Shown piece by piece: positions 52,286 through 62,671 of a DNA stretch of 64,000 nucleotides. This DNA comes from Pseudomonas neustonica (GTDB taxonomy: Bacteria; Pseudomonadota; Gammaproteobacteria; Pseudomonadales; Pseudomonadaceae): NCBI RefSeq assembly GCF_003797945.1, contig NZ_RKKU01000005.1:62001-126000 (forward strand), written 5' to 3'. Each line of letters begins with the position of its first letter. Position 1 is the stretch's first letter. Position numbers and translations under genes: made by a program. A model generated the notes under the pieces. The model made no database searches, was not told where the DNA came from, and saw nothing but the letters and a program-made list of their open reading frames with translations.

Positions 52286-52780
52286 TTAATCCGCCTCAGG
52301 GATGGGAATCGCCAGGGTCTCTTTCAGCTCTTCCATGACGATATAACTCTTGGATTCGCGCACCCCAGGCAACCGCAGCAGAATATCGCCAAGCAATTTG
52401 CGATAGGACGCCATCTCGGAGATTCGCGCTTTGATCAGATAATCGAAATCGCCGGATACTAGATGGCATTCCAGTACGTGGGGCAGCTTGGTGGCGGCAC
52501 GACGAAAGTCATCAAAGATGTCCGCTGACTTCGAGTACAAGCTGATTTCAACAAATACCAACAGGTTGGCCTGCAATTTCTGCGGGTTCAGTCGCGCCCC
52601 ATAGCCCAGGATGAACTTTTCCCGCTCCAGTCGCTTGACCCGCTCCATGCAAGGCGTAGTCGACAGGCCCACGTGCTCGCCGAGCTCTACATAGGACATA
52701 CGACCCTCGTCCTGCAGCAGCTGCAGGATATGGCGATCGATCTTGTCCAGCTCGCGACTGGAAGCTCTTTTCGTTTTCAT
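52286..52780 (-). CDS. dadR: Lrp/AsnC-family regulator DadR of D-alanine catabolism
   Basis: A 164-residue feast/famine regulator. The helix-turn-helix (about 15-60) contains YVELGEHVGLSTTPCMERV and the effector-binding RAM domain (about 75-150) contains HLVSGDFDYLIKARI. It lies divergently to dadA, the arrangement of DadR, which activates dadAX in response to L-alanine. High similarity to the P. aeruginosa regulator by recollection. Its operator should lie in 52781-52917. Confidence 0.9.
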   Translation of the reverse strand: MKTKRASSRELDKIDRHILQLLQDEGRMSYVELGEHVGLSTTPCMERVKRLEREKFILGYGARLNPQKLQANLLVFVEISLYSKSADIFDDFRRAATKLPHVLECHLVSGDFDYLIKARISEMASYRKLLGDILLRLPGVRESKSYIVMEELKETLAIPIPEAD

Positions 52781-52917
52781 GAAAAACCTCTGAATATTAA
52801 TAACAGCAAAGAATCTTTCTTTATTAAATATAAAATAAACGAAAAATCACTCCAGTTCACTTGCCCTAGAATAGTGATATCGCCCACAGGCTATATTTAC
52901 TTATTCGGAGCAGCGCC

Positions 52918-54219
52918 ATGCAGGTCCTTATTCTCGGTAGCGGCGTCATCGGTATCACCAGCGCCTGGTATCTGGCCAAAGCAGGACATCAGGTCACTGT
53001 AGTTGATCGCCAAAGCGGTCCCGCACTGGAAACCAGCTTCGGTAATGCCGGCATGATATCCCCCGGCTACTCCGCGCCCTGGGCCGCTCCGGGCGTACCC
53101 TTGAAGGCCGTCAAGTGGATGCTGGCAAAGCATGCACCGCTGGCGATCAAGCCAACCAACGACCCGCTGCAGTACCGCTGGATGATGCAGATGCTGCGCA
53201 ACTGCACCGAGGCCAGATATGCGGTCAACAAGGAGCGCATGATGCGTCTGGCTGAGTACAGCCGTGACTGCCTGATGACGCTGCGCACCGAGAGCGGCGT
53301 GGATTATGAGCACCGCGAACTCGGCACCCTGCAACTGTTCCGCACGCAGAAACAAATGGATGCCGCCGCCAAAGACATCGCCGTGCTGGAACGCTGCGGC
53401 GTACCCTATGAGCTGCTCGACCGCGAAGGCTGCGTACGCGCCGAACCCGGCCTGGCACCCAGCGCGCACAAAATCGTTGGCGGCCTGCGCCTGCCCAACG
53501 ATGAAACCGGCGACTGCCACCTGTTCACCACCCGCCTGGCAGCAAAAGCTGCTGAATTAGGCGTGCAGTTCCGTTTTAACTGCAACATCGACGAGTTGAT
53601 CAGCGACGGCAGCCAAATCACTGGCGTGCGTCTGGCTGACGGCGAAACGCTCAAAGCGGATCGTTACGTGCTGGCACTGGGCAGTTTCTCACCCAAGCTG
53701 GCGCGCCCACTCGGTATGGACCTGCCGATCTATCCGGTCAAGGGCTACTCACTGACGCTGCCGGTGACCAACGATGCGATGGCGCCGGTCTCTACCATCA
53801 TGGACGAAACCTACAAGGTTGCCATGACGCGTTTTGCCGATCGTATCCGCGTTGGCGGCATGGCTGAACTCACTGGCTTCGACGACAGTCTCAGCGACAA
53901 GCGCCGCGCCACGCTGGAAATGGTCATTTCTGATCTGTTGCCCGAAGGTGGTGCAGTGAGCGAAGCGACCTTCTGGACCGGCTTCCGTCCCAATACTCCG
54001 GATGGTACGCCGATCATTGGCGCCAGCCAGCTGCGTAACCTGTATTTCAATACCGGCCATGGCACCCTGGGCTGGACCATGTCCTGCGGCTCCAGCCAGT
54101 TACTGGCTGATCTGATCGACGGCAAGCAAACCGACATAGACGCTAGTGACTACAACCTCAATCGATACACCCAGCACAAGGAGTCCCAGCACCATGGCAA
54201 TCCAGCGACAGCTCACTAA
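52918..54219 (+). CDS. dadA: D-amino acid dehydrogenase small subunit
   Basis: A 433-residue membrane-associated flavoprotein. The FAD motif [15 protein letters not shown] is near residue 6, and [20 protein letters not shown] follows. The C-terminal [20 protein letters not shown] is conserved in DadA. It oxidises D-alanine to pyruvate and ammonia, passing electrons to the respiratory chain. The first gene of dadA-ridA-dadX. Confidence 0.96.
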   Translation: MQVLILGSGVIGITSAWYLAKAGHQVTVVDRQSGPALETSFGNAGMISPGYSAPWAAPGVPLKAVKWMLAKHAPLAIKPTNDPLQYRWMMQMLRNCTEARYAVNKERMMRLAEYSRDCLMTLRTESGVDYEHRELGTLQLFRTQKQMDAAAKDIAVLERCGVPYELLDREGCVRAEPGLAPSAHKIVGGLRLPNDETGDCHLFTTRLAAKAAELGVQFRFNCNIDELISDGSQITGVRLADGETLKADRYVLALGSFSPKLARPLGMDLPIYPVKGYSLTLPVTNDAMAPVSTIMDETYKVAMTRFADRIRVGGMAELTGFDDSLSDKRRATLEMVISDLLPEGGAVSEATFWTGFRPNTPDGTPIIGASQLRNLYFNTGHGTLGWTMSCGSSQLLADLIDGKQTDIDASDYNLNRYTQHKESQHHGNPATAH

Positions 54220-54550
54220 CGAGCGCATGAGTCAGATCGTCATCCACCAGAACACGGTCTATCTCTCTGGTCAGGTGGCCGCTGATGATGACCTGGACAA
54301 GGATGCTGCGGCGCAAACACAGAGCACGCTGAAAGAGATCGAGGCGCTGCTGGCCCAGGCCGGAACCGACAAGACCCGCATCCTTTCGGTCACCATCTAC
54401 CTGAAAGACATCGATGCCGACTTCGCCGCCATGAACAGCGCCTGGGATCAATGGCTGCCAGCCGGGACTGCACCCGCGCGCGCGACCGTTGAAGCCAAAC
54501 TCTATGAGCCAGAGATTCTGGTCGAGATGTCAGTGGTCGCAGCACTATAG
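54194..54550 (+). CDS. RidA-family reactive intermediate deaminase
   Basis: A 118-residue protein starting at 54194, with AAGGAG upstream, overlapping the end of dadA by 26 bp in another frame. The family stretch [20 protein letters not shown] and the arginine in [19 protein letters not shown], which binds the imine, are present. RidA relatives hydrolyse enamine/imine intermediates; here it would clear the 2-iminopropionate formed by DadA. The gene is in this position in pseudomonads. Confidence 0.92.
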   Translation: MAIQRQLTNERMSQIVIHQNTVYLSGQVAADDDLDKDAAAQTQSTLKEIEALLAQAGTDKTRILSVTIYLKDIDADFAAMNSAWDQWLPAGTAPARATVEAKLYEPEILVEMSVVAAL

Positions 54551-54611
54551 TCTTACCCCCTCGTCAGTCGCGCCTCCCGCACCGGAGCCGCGTCTGATAA
54601 TCTAGGCCTTA

Positions 54612-54640
54612 GCGGGGCACTCCAGCCCCGCACTTTTTTT
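54612..54640 (+). terminator. intrinsic terminator between ridA-like gene and dadX
   Basis: GCGGGGC (54612-54618) pairs perfectly with GCCCCGC (54625-54631) over a six-base loop, followed by ACTTTTTTT. It lies only 13 bp before the dadX ATG, so it must be read through, or else dadX has its own promoter. Confidence 0.85.
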
Positions 54641-54653
54641 CAAGACAGTATTC

Positions 54654-55724
54654 ATGCGCCCAGCCCACGCCCTGATCGACCTCAACGCCCTGCGTCACAA
54701 CTACTTGCTGGCCAAGTCCCTGTCCGGCCAACGTGCGCTGGCGGTCATCAAAGCCAATGCCTACGGACATGGCGCAGTGCAATGCGCCGCGGCGCTGGCC
54801 GAAATTGCCGATGGTTTTGCCGTGGCCTGCATCGAAGAAGCACTGGAGCTGCGCGCAGCGGGCGTGAGCAAGCCGATTCTGCTGCTCGAGGGCTGGTTTG
54901 AGGCAGATGAGCTACCCCTGCTGGTAGAGCATGATCTGCGCGCCGTCGTGCATCATGAAGAGCAATTACAGCAGCTGGAGCAGGCACAACTGGCAGCGCC
55001 CCTGCATATCTGGCTGAAGCTGGACACCGGCATGCACCGCGTGGGCTTCAGCCCGGTCGAGTACGCTGACATCTGGCGCAGACTGGAGCGCAGCAGCAAG
55101 GTTGCCAGCCTGACCAAGATGACGCACTTCTCGCGCGCCGACGAGCCGGACACGGGCCGCACTGAAGAGCAGCTCAAGGTATTTGCCGAAGCGACCGAGG
55201 GTCTCGACGGTCCCGCCAGCCTCTGCAACTCACCGGGGGTGCTCGCCTGGCCAGCAGCTCATAACGATTGGCTGCGTCCCGGCATCATGCTGTATGGCGC
55301 AACGCCCTTCAACTTTGCCCAGGCGCAGGCCGAGCAGCTACAGCCGGTCATGCAACTGGAGTCACGCATCATTGCGGTGCGCGACCTGCCGGCCGGCGAA
55401 CCCATCGGCTACGGGTCGCGCTTTGTTACCCAACGCCCAACCCGCGTTGGCGTCGTCGCCATGGGCTACGCCGATGGTTATCCCAGACATGCGAAAGACG
55501 GCACGCCAGTGCTGGTCGACGGACAACGCAGCCGCCTGATAGGGCGTGTCTCCATGGATATGCTCACGGTCGATCTGACCGACCTGCCCAACAGCGGTCT
55601 GGGCAGCCCGGTAAGACTCTGGGGTAATGGGCTCAATGCCAGCGAAGTCGCAGCCTGGGCTGACAGCATCCCGTATCAGCTGTTCTGCAACCTGAATCGT
55701 GTGCCCAGAGGCTATCTGGGCTGA
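54654..55724 (+). CDS. dadX: catabolic alanine racemase
   Basis: A 356-residue PLP enzyme. The lysine that binds PLP is in [10 protein letters not shown] (about residue 34). The carboxylate and tyrosine regions show LYGATPFN and GYGSRFVTQ, with the catalytic tyrosine near residue 254. It interconverts L- and D-alanine so that DadA can use the D form. The start has a weak ribosome binding site and follows the terminator directly. Confidence 0.95.
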   Translation: MRPAHALIDLNALRHNYLLAKSLSGQRALAVIKANAYGHGAVQCAAALAEIADGFAVACIEEALELRAAGVSKPILLLEGWFEADELPLLVEHDLRAVVHHEEQLQQLEQAQLAAPLHIWLKLDTGMHRVGFSPVEYADIWRRLERSSKVASLTKMTHFSRADEPDTGRTEEQLKVFAEATEGLDGPASLCNSPGVLAWPAAHNDWLRPGIMLYGATPFNFAQAQAEQLQPVMQLESRIIAVRDLPAGEPIGYGSRFVTQRPTRVGVVAMGYADGYPRHAKDGTPVLVDGQRSRLIGRVSMDMLTVDLTDLPNSGLGSPVRLWGNGLNASEVAAWADSIPYQLFCNLNRVPRGYLG

Positions 55725-55834
55725 CTGTTCATTCCGTGATCTGTTGAAAATTCTGAACAGCCGTGCAATGATTCGGCTCACTAAGCACACCTGCCTGTGT
55801 AACCTGTCTGACTATTCCCTGGAGGAATCTGCCT

Positions 55835-56386
55835 TTGGACGTTGGTGCCCGCCTGAAAAACATCCGTAAACTCAAAGGATTATCACAACGAGAACTGGCC
55901 AAAAGAGCCGGTGTTACCAACAGCACCATTTCAATGATCGAGAAAAACAGCGTCAGCCCTTCGGTCAGCTCGCTGAAAAAAGTGCTGTCCGGCATCCCCA
56001 TGTCGCTGGTTGATTTCTTTTCGCTGGAGCTGGAAGAAGACAGCCAACGCAAGGTGATCTACCGTGCCGACGAGCTACTCAATATCGGTACCAATGACGT
56101 CACCATGAAATTGGTAGGCAAGGGGCATCCTAACCGTGCCTTCTCATTCCTCAACGAGACCTATCCACCAGGCACCGACACCGGTCCGGACATGCTCACC
56201 CATGAAGGTGAAGAAGCCGGAACTGTGGTCAAGGGTCAGCTGGAAGTAACGGTAGGCAGTGAGGTCTATGTTCTGGATACTGGTGACAGCTACTACTTTG
56301 AGAGCAGCCAGCCGCACCGCTTTCGCAACCCCTCCGATAAAGAAGATTGCGTGCTGATCAGCGCCACCACCCCAGCCAACTTCTGA
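55835..56386 (+). CDS. XRE-cupin transcriptional regulator, PuuR-like
   Basis: A 183-residue regulator beginning at a TTG, supported by GGAGG 9 nt upstream and by MDVGARLKNIRKLKGLSQRE matching relatives. HTH (about 5-62) includes LAKRAGVTNSTISMIEK; the C-terminal cupin (about 110-180) contains HEGEEAGTVVKGQLEV and PHRFRNPS. Such regulators usually sense polyamines or their derivatives. Lies 110 bp behind dadX in the order known from P. aeruginosa. Confidence 0.88.
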   Translation: MDVGARLKNIRKLKGLSQRELAKRAGVTNSTISMIEKNSVSPSVSSLKKVLSGIPMSLVDFFSLELEEDSQRKVIYRADELLNIGTNDVTMKLVGKGHPNRAFSFLNETYPPGTDTGPDMLTHEGEEAGTVVKGQLEVTVGSEVYVLDTGDSYYFESSQPHRFRNPSDKEDCVLISATTPANF

Positions 56387-56405
56387 GCCAGCAGCGCCAT
56401 CTTAG

Positions 56406-57830
56406 TTAGCGCTGCACCAGCGCCGGGCTTTCCTCTGCCGGCGCTCCGGCTATCGCCTGATACACCGACACCATGGCGACCGCCGAACCAATCCGGCTCT
56501 GCACCAGCTCACTGCGCACCGCGGTTAAGGCTTGTTCGGTATCCAGCACCTCAAAATACTCAATATAGCCTTGTTCGTAACGTAGTCGCGCCTGTTCAAC
56601 AGCCTGCTCAGCGGACTCACTGGCGGTCTGCAAAAAGGCGCTGCGGTGCTGTGATTGCCGCACATTGACCAGCGCATTTTCGGTTTCTTCCAGTGCGTTA
56701 AGTACCGCCTGCTGATATTGCGCCAGACGCTCCTCGCCACGCGCGTCCGCCGCTGAAATGCGCGCGCGCACACCTTCTACATCCAAAAAAGTCCAATCAA
56801 TACCAAGGGTTACGCTGCGTGATTCAGCACCAGAGGTGAACAGATCGCTGCCATTACCCGCCACTGAGCCCAATAGCCCACCCAGGGTAAAACGCGGAAA
56901 CAGGTCGGCTGTCGCCACCCCAATCTGCGCGGTAGCTGCTGCCAGACGACGCTCTGCTGCCTGTATATCTGGGCGCCGGCGTAATACGTGCGCTGGCGTA
57001 CCCACCGGGATCTCAGCGACCACTGCCGGCATCGGCTTAACCTCGCCCAGCAACGCATTTAGCGCCGCTGGTGGCTGTCCGGTCAGCACCGCCAAACGAT
57101 GCATGCTCACCTGCACTGTGGCCTCGCGCTGAGGCACCAGGGCACGCAACGAATCCAGTTCAGCCTCGGCGCGTAGCTGATCGAAACGAGTACCTCGCCC
57201 GGCGTCCAGGCGCGCGCTGACGATATCCAGCGACTCCTGCTGCAGCGCCACATTCTGGCGTGCCACGGCGAGGAGCTGTTGCTGGCCACGTAGCGCGAAA
57301 TAGCTGCTCGCCAGTTGCCCCGTCAGCGCCACCTGTAACGCCTGAAAGTCGCCGGCCGATGCTTGTAACTCGGCTTCGCTCGCCTCTACTCCTCGCGCCA
57401 GGCGTCCATAAAAATCCAGCTCCCAGCTGGCAACCAAACCAGCGGAATAGCGCTCAACTCTCTCTTGGTCTGGCGTGCTGCGCTCAACTTCTGCCAAATG
57501 CTGCTCAGAGGCGCCACCCTCGGCCCGCATGCTGGGCCAACGATCGCGGCGCGCGCCACGCAGCAGAGCTTCAGCCCCCTGGTACCGGGCCAAAAGGGTC
57601 TGCAAATCCAGGTTGCCAGCCAAGGTGCGCGCAACCAACTGCGCCAGGATAGGATCATTAAAGCCGGCCCAGAAACGCTGTTCCGCCGCCGGGTCAGACA
57701 GACTGCTTGTCGCCTGACTGAAGCTGTCTACCTGAACTGGCTGGGGCGCCTTGTAATCCGGTCCAACAGCACAAGCGGTAACCAGCAGACTCAAGGCAAA
57801 AGGCATTAACTTAGGCAGCGACTTATACAT
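56406..57830 (-). CDS. outer membrane efflux lipoprotein of the OprM/NodT family
   Basis: A 475-residue precursor from the ATG at 57830, overlapping the RND pump gene by 8 bp, with GAGGAG upstream. Lipobox LVTAC at about residues 16-20. The trimeric channel fold is indicated by the coiled-coil repeats with ARYQGAEALLRGARRD and RRRPDIQAAERRLAA, the latter conserved in all outer membrane factors. It forms the outer membrane exit of the tripartite pump. Confidence 0.92.
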   Translation of the reverse strand: MYKSLPKLMPFALSLLVTACAVGPDYKAPQPVQVDSFSQATSSLSDPAAEQRFWAGFNDPILAQLVARTLAGNLDLQTLLARYQGAEALLRGARRDRWPSMRAEGGASEQHLAEVERSTPDQERVERYSAGLVASWELDFYGRLARGVEASEAELQASAGDFQALQVALTGQLASSYFALRGQQQLLAVARQNVALQQESLDIVSARLDAGRGTRFDQLRAEAELDSLRALVPQREATVQVSMHRLAVLTGQPPAALNALLGEVKPMPAVVAEIPVGTPAHVLRRRPDIQAAERRLAAATAQIGVATADLFPRFTLGGLLGSVAGNGSDLFTSGAESRSVTLGIDWTFLDVEGVRARISAADARGEERLAQYQQAVLNALEETENALVNVRQSQHRSAFLQTASESAEQAVEQARLRYEQGYIEYFEVLDTEQALTAVRSELVQSRIGSAVAMVSVYQAIAGAPAEESPALVQR

Positions 57831-60800
57831 GGGAGTGCTCCTCTTCAGTTGCCGCACGGGACGGTTTAACTGCCAGGGATTTGCCCGACAGCTTACGGAG
57901 GGCGACATAAAAGACCGGTGTCAGCAGCAGACCAAAGAGCGTCACCCCAAGCATGCCGGTAAACACCGTGATACCCATGGCGTTACGCACTTCACTACCC
58001 GCTCCACTGGCCAATACCAACGGCACCACACCGGCGATAAAGGCCACCGAGGTCATGATGATCGGGCGTAAGCGCAGACGACTCGACTCCAACGCAGCTT
58101 TAACGGTATCCATGCCAGCCATCTCCAACTCACGGGCAAACTCGACAATCAGGATGGCGTTCTTGCACGCCAGCCCCATCAACACCACCAGACCCACCTG
58201 CACGAAGACGTTATTGTCGCCACCGCTCAACCAGACACCAAAGAGCGCAGCGAGCAGGCACATGGGTACGATCAGAATCACCGCCAGCGGCATCACCCAG
58301 CTTTCATACAGTGCAGCCAATACCAGGAAGACCAGTAACAAGGCGAGCGGGAAGACCACCAGCGCGGCATTGCCTTGGGTGATCTGCTGGAAGCTCAAAT
58401 CAGTCCACTCCACGCTCATGCCCGCCGGCAACGTCTGCCCCGCGACTCGGGCAACGGTAGCCAGGGTTTCGCCGGACGACAGCATGCTGGGGTCAGACTG
58501 CCCGATCAGGTCCGCGGCCGGGTAGCCGTTATAACGGATCACCGGATCGGGGCCGAAGCTTGGCGTCAGGCTCACCATGGTATTGAGCGGCACCATCTCG
58601 CCCTGGGCATTGCGCGTATACAAATGATCCAGATCGCTGGCCTCATCACGGTAGGACGCGTCGGCCTGCGCCTTGACCTGATAAGTGCGGCCAAACAGAT
58701 TGAAGTCATTGATGTACTGCGAGCCAAAGTACATTTGCAACGTACCGAACAGGTCATCCAGGCGCACGCCCTGTGCCTTGGCCTGCAATCGATCTACCTC
58801 GGCATCCAGTTGCGGCACGTTGGCCTGATAAGAGGTAATCGGGAAGCCCAGCCCCGGCGTCTGACTCAGCGCCATGGCCAACGCATCAGTAGATTGCTGC
58901 AGCGCGCCATAACCGGCACCGCTGCGATCCTGAATATAGAGCGAATACCCCGAGCCCGCGCCAAGACCGAATACCGGTGGCGGCATGAAGGTAATGGCAA
59001 AGCCTTCATTGATCGCGCCCAGCTTGGCATTAAGCTCGTCAGCAATCTCCAGCGCCGTGCGATCACGAATAGCAAAGTCATCGAACAACACGAAAACGGT
59101 GGCGATATTCGGCGTATTAGTGCCCTGTAATGCATTGAAGCCAACAAAGGCCGCCGCGTCAGCAACCCCTTCGGTGTCCAGCGCCATATCACTCACACGC
59201 CGTGCTACGGCTTCGGTGCGGTCCAGCGTCGAGCCTTCAGGCAGGCGAATACTGCCGATCAGATAGGTCTTGTCCTGAGTAGGGATAAAGCCGCCCGGTA
59301 CCTTGTTGAACATAAAGGCGGTACTCGCCAGCAACACCAGATACACGACCAACACCAAACCACGACGACCAAAACTGCGGCCAACAAAGCGCTCATAGCG
59401 CAGCGCGTTGCGCTGAAAGAAACGGTTGAACGGGCGGAACAACCAGCCAAATCCCCGATCCAGCAGGCGCGCGGGCAAATCAGGTGCAGCGCCATGCGGC
59501 TTGAGCAGAGTGGCCGCCAAAGCAGGTGATAGGGTTAGCGAGTTGATCGCCGAGATCACCGTGGTAATCGCGATGGTCACCGCGAACTGCCGGTAGAACT
59601 GGCCGGTGATACCATCCAGAAACGCCATGGGTACAAAGACCGCACAGAGCACCAGGCTGATGGCGATGATCGGCCCACTGACCTCGCGCATGGCCTGGTG
59701 CGCTGCCGCCAGCGGTGCCAGCCCTTGCTCAATATTACGCTCGACGTTCTCCACCACCACGATGGCGTCATCCACCACGATGCCGATAGCCAGCACCATG
59801 GCGAACAGCGTCAGGGTGTTGATCGAAAAACCCAGCATTAGCAGCACGGCAAAGCTACCAACAATGGACACCGGTACCGCCAGCAAGGGAATCAACGAGG
59901 CGCGCCAGGTCTGCAAAAACAGAATCACCACCAGCACGACCAATGCCACCGCCTCCAGCAGAGTGGTGATCACCGAGCTGATGGAGGTACTGACAAACAC
60001 CGTGGGGTCATAGGCGATTTCCCACTTCAAACCTTTCGGGAAGCGGTCATCCAACTCATCCATTTTGGCGCGCACCGCCTTGGATACGTCCAACGCATTG
60101 GAGCCAGGCGCCTGAAAGATCGGCAGGGCGACCGCCTGACGGCCATTGAGCAGCGCGCGCAACGAATCCTCCTGCGCCGCCAGCTCAATCCTCGCTACAT
60201 CGCGCAGACGGGTAATCTGGCCATCATCGCCGGTCTTCAATACGATATCGCCGAAAGACTCGGTACTATCCAAGCGGCCCTTGGCATTAATCGAAATCAG
60301 CAGGTCAGAGCCGTTAGGCATCGGCGGGGCGCCAATCTGCCCGGCGGAGACTTGCACATTCTGCTCCTGCACTGCAGCACTGATATCGCCAGCAGTTACC
60401 CCCAAGGCGGCCGCACGCTGTGGATCAATCCACAAGCGCATGGCATAGTCGCCCGCGCCAAACAACCCGGCCTGACCTACACCGGGAATACGCGCCAGCT
60501 CATCACGTATATGCAGAACTGCATAGTTGCGAATGTAGGTCGCATCCAGGCTGTCGTCCGGCGAGATAAGATGCACCGCCATCATCAGATTGGGCGACTG
60601 CTTCTGCGTGGTAACGCCCAAACGGCGCACATCCTCGGGTAGCCGCGGCAGCGCCTGGGATACCCGGTTCTGCACCTGCACCTGCGCCTGATCCGGATCG
60701 GTGCCAAGCGCAAAGGTCACGGTCAGCGCCAGACTGCCATCGCTGCCGGCCACCGACTTCATGTAGATCATGTCTTCGACGCCGTTGATGGCTTCTTCCA

Positions 60801-60999
60801 ACGGGGTAGCGACAGTTTCCGAGATGGTTTTCGGGTTGGCTCCGGGATAACTGGCGCTGACCAGCACGCTGGGTGGCACTACCTCGGGGTATTCGCTAAC
60901 CGGCAACAGCGGGATGCTGATCAGGCCAACGGCAAAAATGATAATCGACAGTACCGAGGCAAAAATCGGACGGTCGATAAAGAAACGTGAAATATTCAC
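57823..60999 (-). CDS. RND multidrug efflux permease (MexF-like)
   Basis: A 1058-residue inner membrane pump with 12 helices and two large periplasmic loops. It starts at a GTG (60999) with GGGAGA upstream. The proton-relay aspartates are in the fourth helix, VDDAIVVVENVER, and the opening MNISRFFIDRPIFASVLSII is typical of the hydrophobe/amphiphile exporter family. The early loop PVSEYPEVVPPSVLV and MYMKSVAGSDG-like region resemble MexF most. It exports antibiotics or toxic organics with the MexE-like adaptor and OprM-like channel here. Confidence 0.94.
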   Translation of the reverse strand: MNISRFFIDRPIFASVLSIIIFAVGLISIPLLPVSEYPEVVPPSVLVSASYPGANPKTISETVATPLEEAINGVEDMIYMKSVAGSDGSLALTVTFALGTDPDQAQVQVQNRVSQALPRLPEDVRRLGVTTQKQSPNLMMAVHLISPDDSLDATYIRNYAVLHIRDELARIPGVGQAGLFGAGDYAMRLWIDPQRAAALGVTAGDISAAVQEQNVQVSAGQIGAPPMPNGSDLLISINAKGRLDSTESFGDIVLKTGDDGQITRLRDVARIELAAQEDSLRALLNGRQAVALPIFQAPGSNALDVSKAVRAKMDELDDRFPKGLKWEIAYDPTVFVSTSISSVITTLLEAVALVVLVVILFLQTWRASLIPLLAVPVSIVGSFAVLLMLGFSINTLTLFAMVLAIGIVVDDAIVVVENVERNIEQGLAPLAAAHQAMREVSGPIIAISLVLCAVFVPMAFLDGITGQFYRQFAVTIAITTVISAINSLTLSPALAATLLKPHGAAPDLPARLLDRGFGWLFRPFNRFFQRNALRYERFVGRSFGRRGLVLVVYLVLLASTAFMFNKVPGGFIPTQDKTYLIGSIRLPEGSTLDRTEAVARRVSDMALDTEGVADAAAFVGFNALQGTNTPNIATVFVLFDDFAIRDRTALEIADELNAKLGAINEGFAITFMPPPVFGLGAGSGYSLYIQDRSGAGYGALQQSTDALAMALSQTPGLGFPITSYQANVPQLDAEVDRLQAKAQGVRLDDLFGTLQMYFGSQYINDFNLFGRTYQVKAQADASYRDEASDLDHLYTRNAQGEMVPLNTMVSLTPSFGPDPVIRYNGYPAADLIGQSDPSMLSSGETLATVARVAGQTLPAGMSVEWTDLSFQQITQGNAALVVFPLALLLVFLVLAALYESWVMPLAVILIVPMCLLAALFGVWLSGGDNNVFVQVGLVVLMGLACKNAILIVEFARELEMAGMDTVKAALESSRLRLRPIIMTSVAFIAGVVPLVLASGAGSEVRNAMGITVFTGMLGVTLFGLLLTPVFYVALRKLSGKSLAVKPSRAATEEEHSHV

Positions 61000-61078
61000 G
61001 GCAAGACTCTCCCTTCGACGCGCTCAGCTGAACGCGTCCCTGGCAATAATGACTGGGTTATAGGTGTGGTATGGCCGC

Positions 61079-62245
61079 CTAGAAGCTGTTCTGCGCCACC
61101 GCGGCCTGACGTTCGGTGCTCGCCATGGCCACTGGCTGCGGTGCTACCTGCATACCCGGAAAGAGAATTTTCTGCAGCCCGTTGACCACCAGGCGGTCAC
61201 CACTGCTGAGACCTTCGCTGATCACCAGCAGGCCATCAAAACGGCGACCCGTTTGTACAAAGCGGCGGCTGGCGTGATCCTGCTCATCGAGCACGTAAAC
61301 ATAACGGCGGTCCTGATCGGTCAATACTGCTTTTTGATCAATCAGAATGGTCTGGCTGCCTGCCGCTACTGGCATCTGTACCCGAGCAAACTGACCGGGT
61401 CGCAGACTGCCCTGCGGATTGGCAACGACCGCGCGGTACTGCAAGGTGCCCGTCGCTGCATTGAACTGGTTATCGACAAAATCCAGTTGCCCGGTGTGCG
61501 GATAGTCATCGCTGTTGGTCAGGCCAACTCGCACCGGCACCACTGCATGATCCGCCGTGGCGTAAGGATTAGCGTCCGCAGTCTGTTGATCACTCTCGAA
61601 GTACACATACATGGGATCAACCGATACCAGGGTCGCCAACAAGGTGCTGTCAGCGGTAGCCAGGTTGCCACGGGTTATTTCGGCCCGGCCCATGCGCCCG
61701 CCCACCGGCGCTTTCACTTCGGTATAGGCGAGGTCCAGTTTGGCGTTATCCAATGCCGCTTGAGCCGAGTCCACACCTGCACGAGCAATTGAACGCGCCG
61801 CGCTGCGTTGCTCCAGCTCTTCACGGGAAATCGCCCGGCGCTCCCACAACTGCTCGGCCCGTTGCGCTTCACGGTTGCTCAGCCGCTGCTGGCTACGAGC
61901 GCGTTCAAGCTCGGCTTTGGCCATCTGCAAGCGCGCCTGGTAAGGCCGCTGATCAATCACGAAGAGCACATCACCCTGCTTAACCAACTCGCCCTCGGTA
62001 AAGGCAACCTGATCAATATAACCACTGACGCGCGGGCGCAACGCGACCGTCTCCGGAGCGGCGATCCGTCCGGTGAAGGTATCCCATAGCGTTACATCTC
62101 GGACGTTAACAGTGGCAACCTCGACCTCGGGCGGTGGTGGTTGCGTTGCCGCCTCTTGCCCCTTGGCATCACAACCCGCTAGCAGCGCTACCAGGACGCT
62201 CGCCATACCCAGCTGTCCAGCACGCTTAAAGGTGAAGGTGTTCAT
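61079..62245 (-). CDS. RND efflux periplasmic adaptor (MexE-like membrane fusion protein)
   Basis: A 388-residue lipoprotein: lipobox LLAGC at about residue 25 after a short signal. It has the biotinyl-lipoyl domain (VALRPRVSGYIDQVAF and VKQGDVLFVID), a coiled-coil hairpin (about 100-165), a beta-barrel with MYVYFESDQQ, and a membrane-proximal domain. Start at 62245 is chosen over a longer frame at 62407. First gene of the efflux operon. Confidence 0.92.
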   Translation of the reverse strand: MNTFTFKRAGQLGMASVLVALLAGCDAKGQEAATQPPPPEVEVATVNVRDVTLWDTFTGRIAAPETVALRPRVSGYIDQVAFTEGELVKQGDVLFVIDQRPYQARLQMAKAELERARSQQRLSNREAQRAEQLWERRAISREELEQRSAARSIARAGVDSAQAALDNAKLDLAYTEVKAPVGGRMGRAEITRGNLATADSTLLATLVSVDPMYVYFESDQQTADANPYATADHAVVPVRVGLTNSDDYPHTGQLDFVDNQFNAATGTLQYRAVVANPQGSLRPGQFARVQMPVAAGSQTILIDQKAVLTDQDRRYVYVLDEQDHASRRFVQTGRRFDGLLVISEGLSSGDRLVVNGLQKILFPGMQVAPQPVAMASTERQAAVAQNSF

Positions 62246-62671
62246 CTGTTCTTTGCTCCCTATTAAAATGACCGGCAACAGCACAACAGCCGACTCGCTG
62301 GCGCTAAGCTGAAAAAGCACTGCTTTGGCATAAGCAATGCGTTTCACCGCGCGAATAGACGAGACGGCAGGACTGGGCTCTGGTATGGGAGGGAAAGATA
62401 CGCGCACAGGCGCAGAGCAGGTATCCCGGTTCTGCGCATGAATTGCCTAATTCTACTTAATTAGAGAAAAAGGCAATCGCTTGAATGAGCCTTTGCAGGG
62501 CTAAAATACCAGCAAAGCGCACCTTAAAATGGCAAAACAACCTGCCACAACTGTTGATTTGCGCGATCCTGCAAGCTTATTGCCTTATCCTGCAATTTAC
62601 ATCAGGCTGTAATCAGCGTCTAAGTCTTCATGCGTATACTATCGCGAAACTCCAGAACGAGGTGTTATCGC

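Noticed and set aside
52897..53520. Minus-strand open frame of 207 codons in dadA
   Set aside because: Reverse complement of a definite dadA gene.
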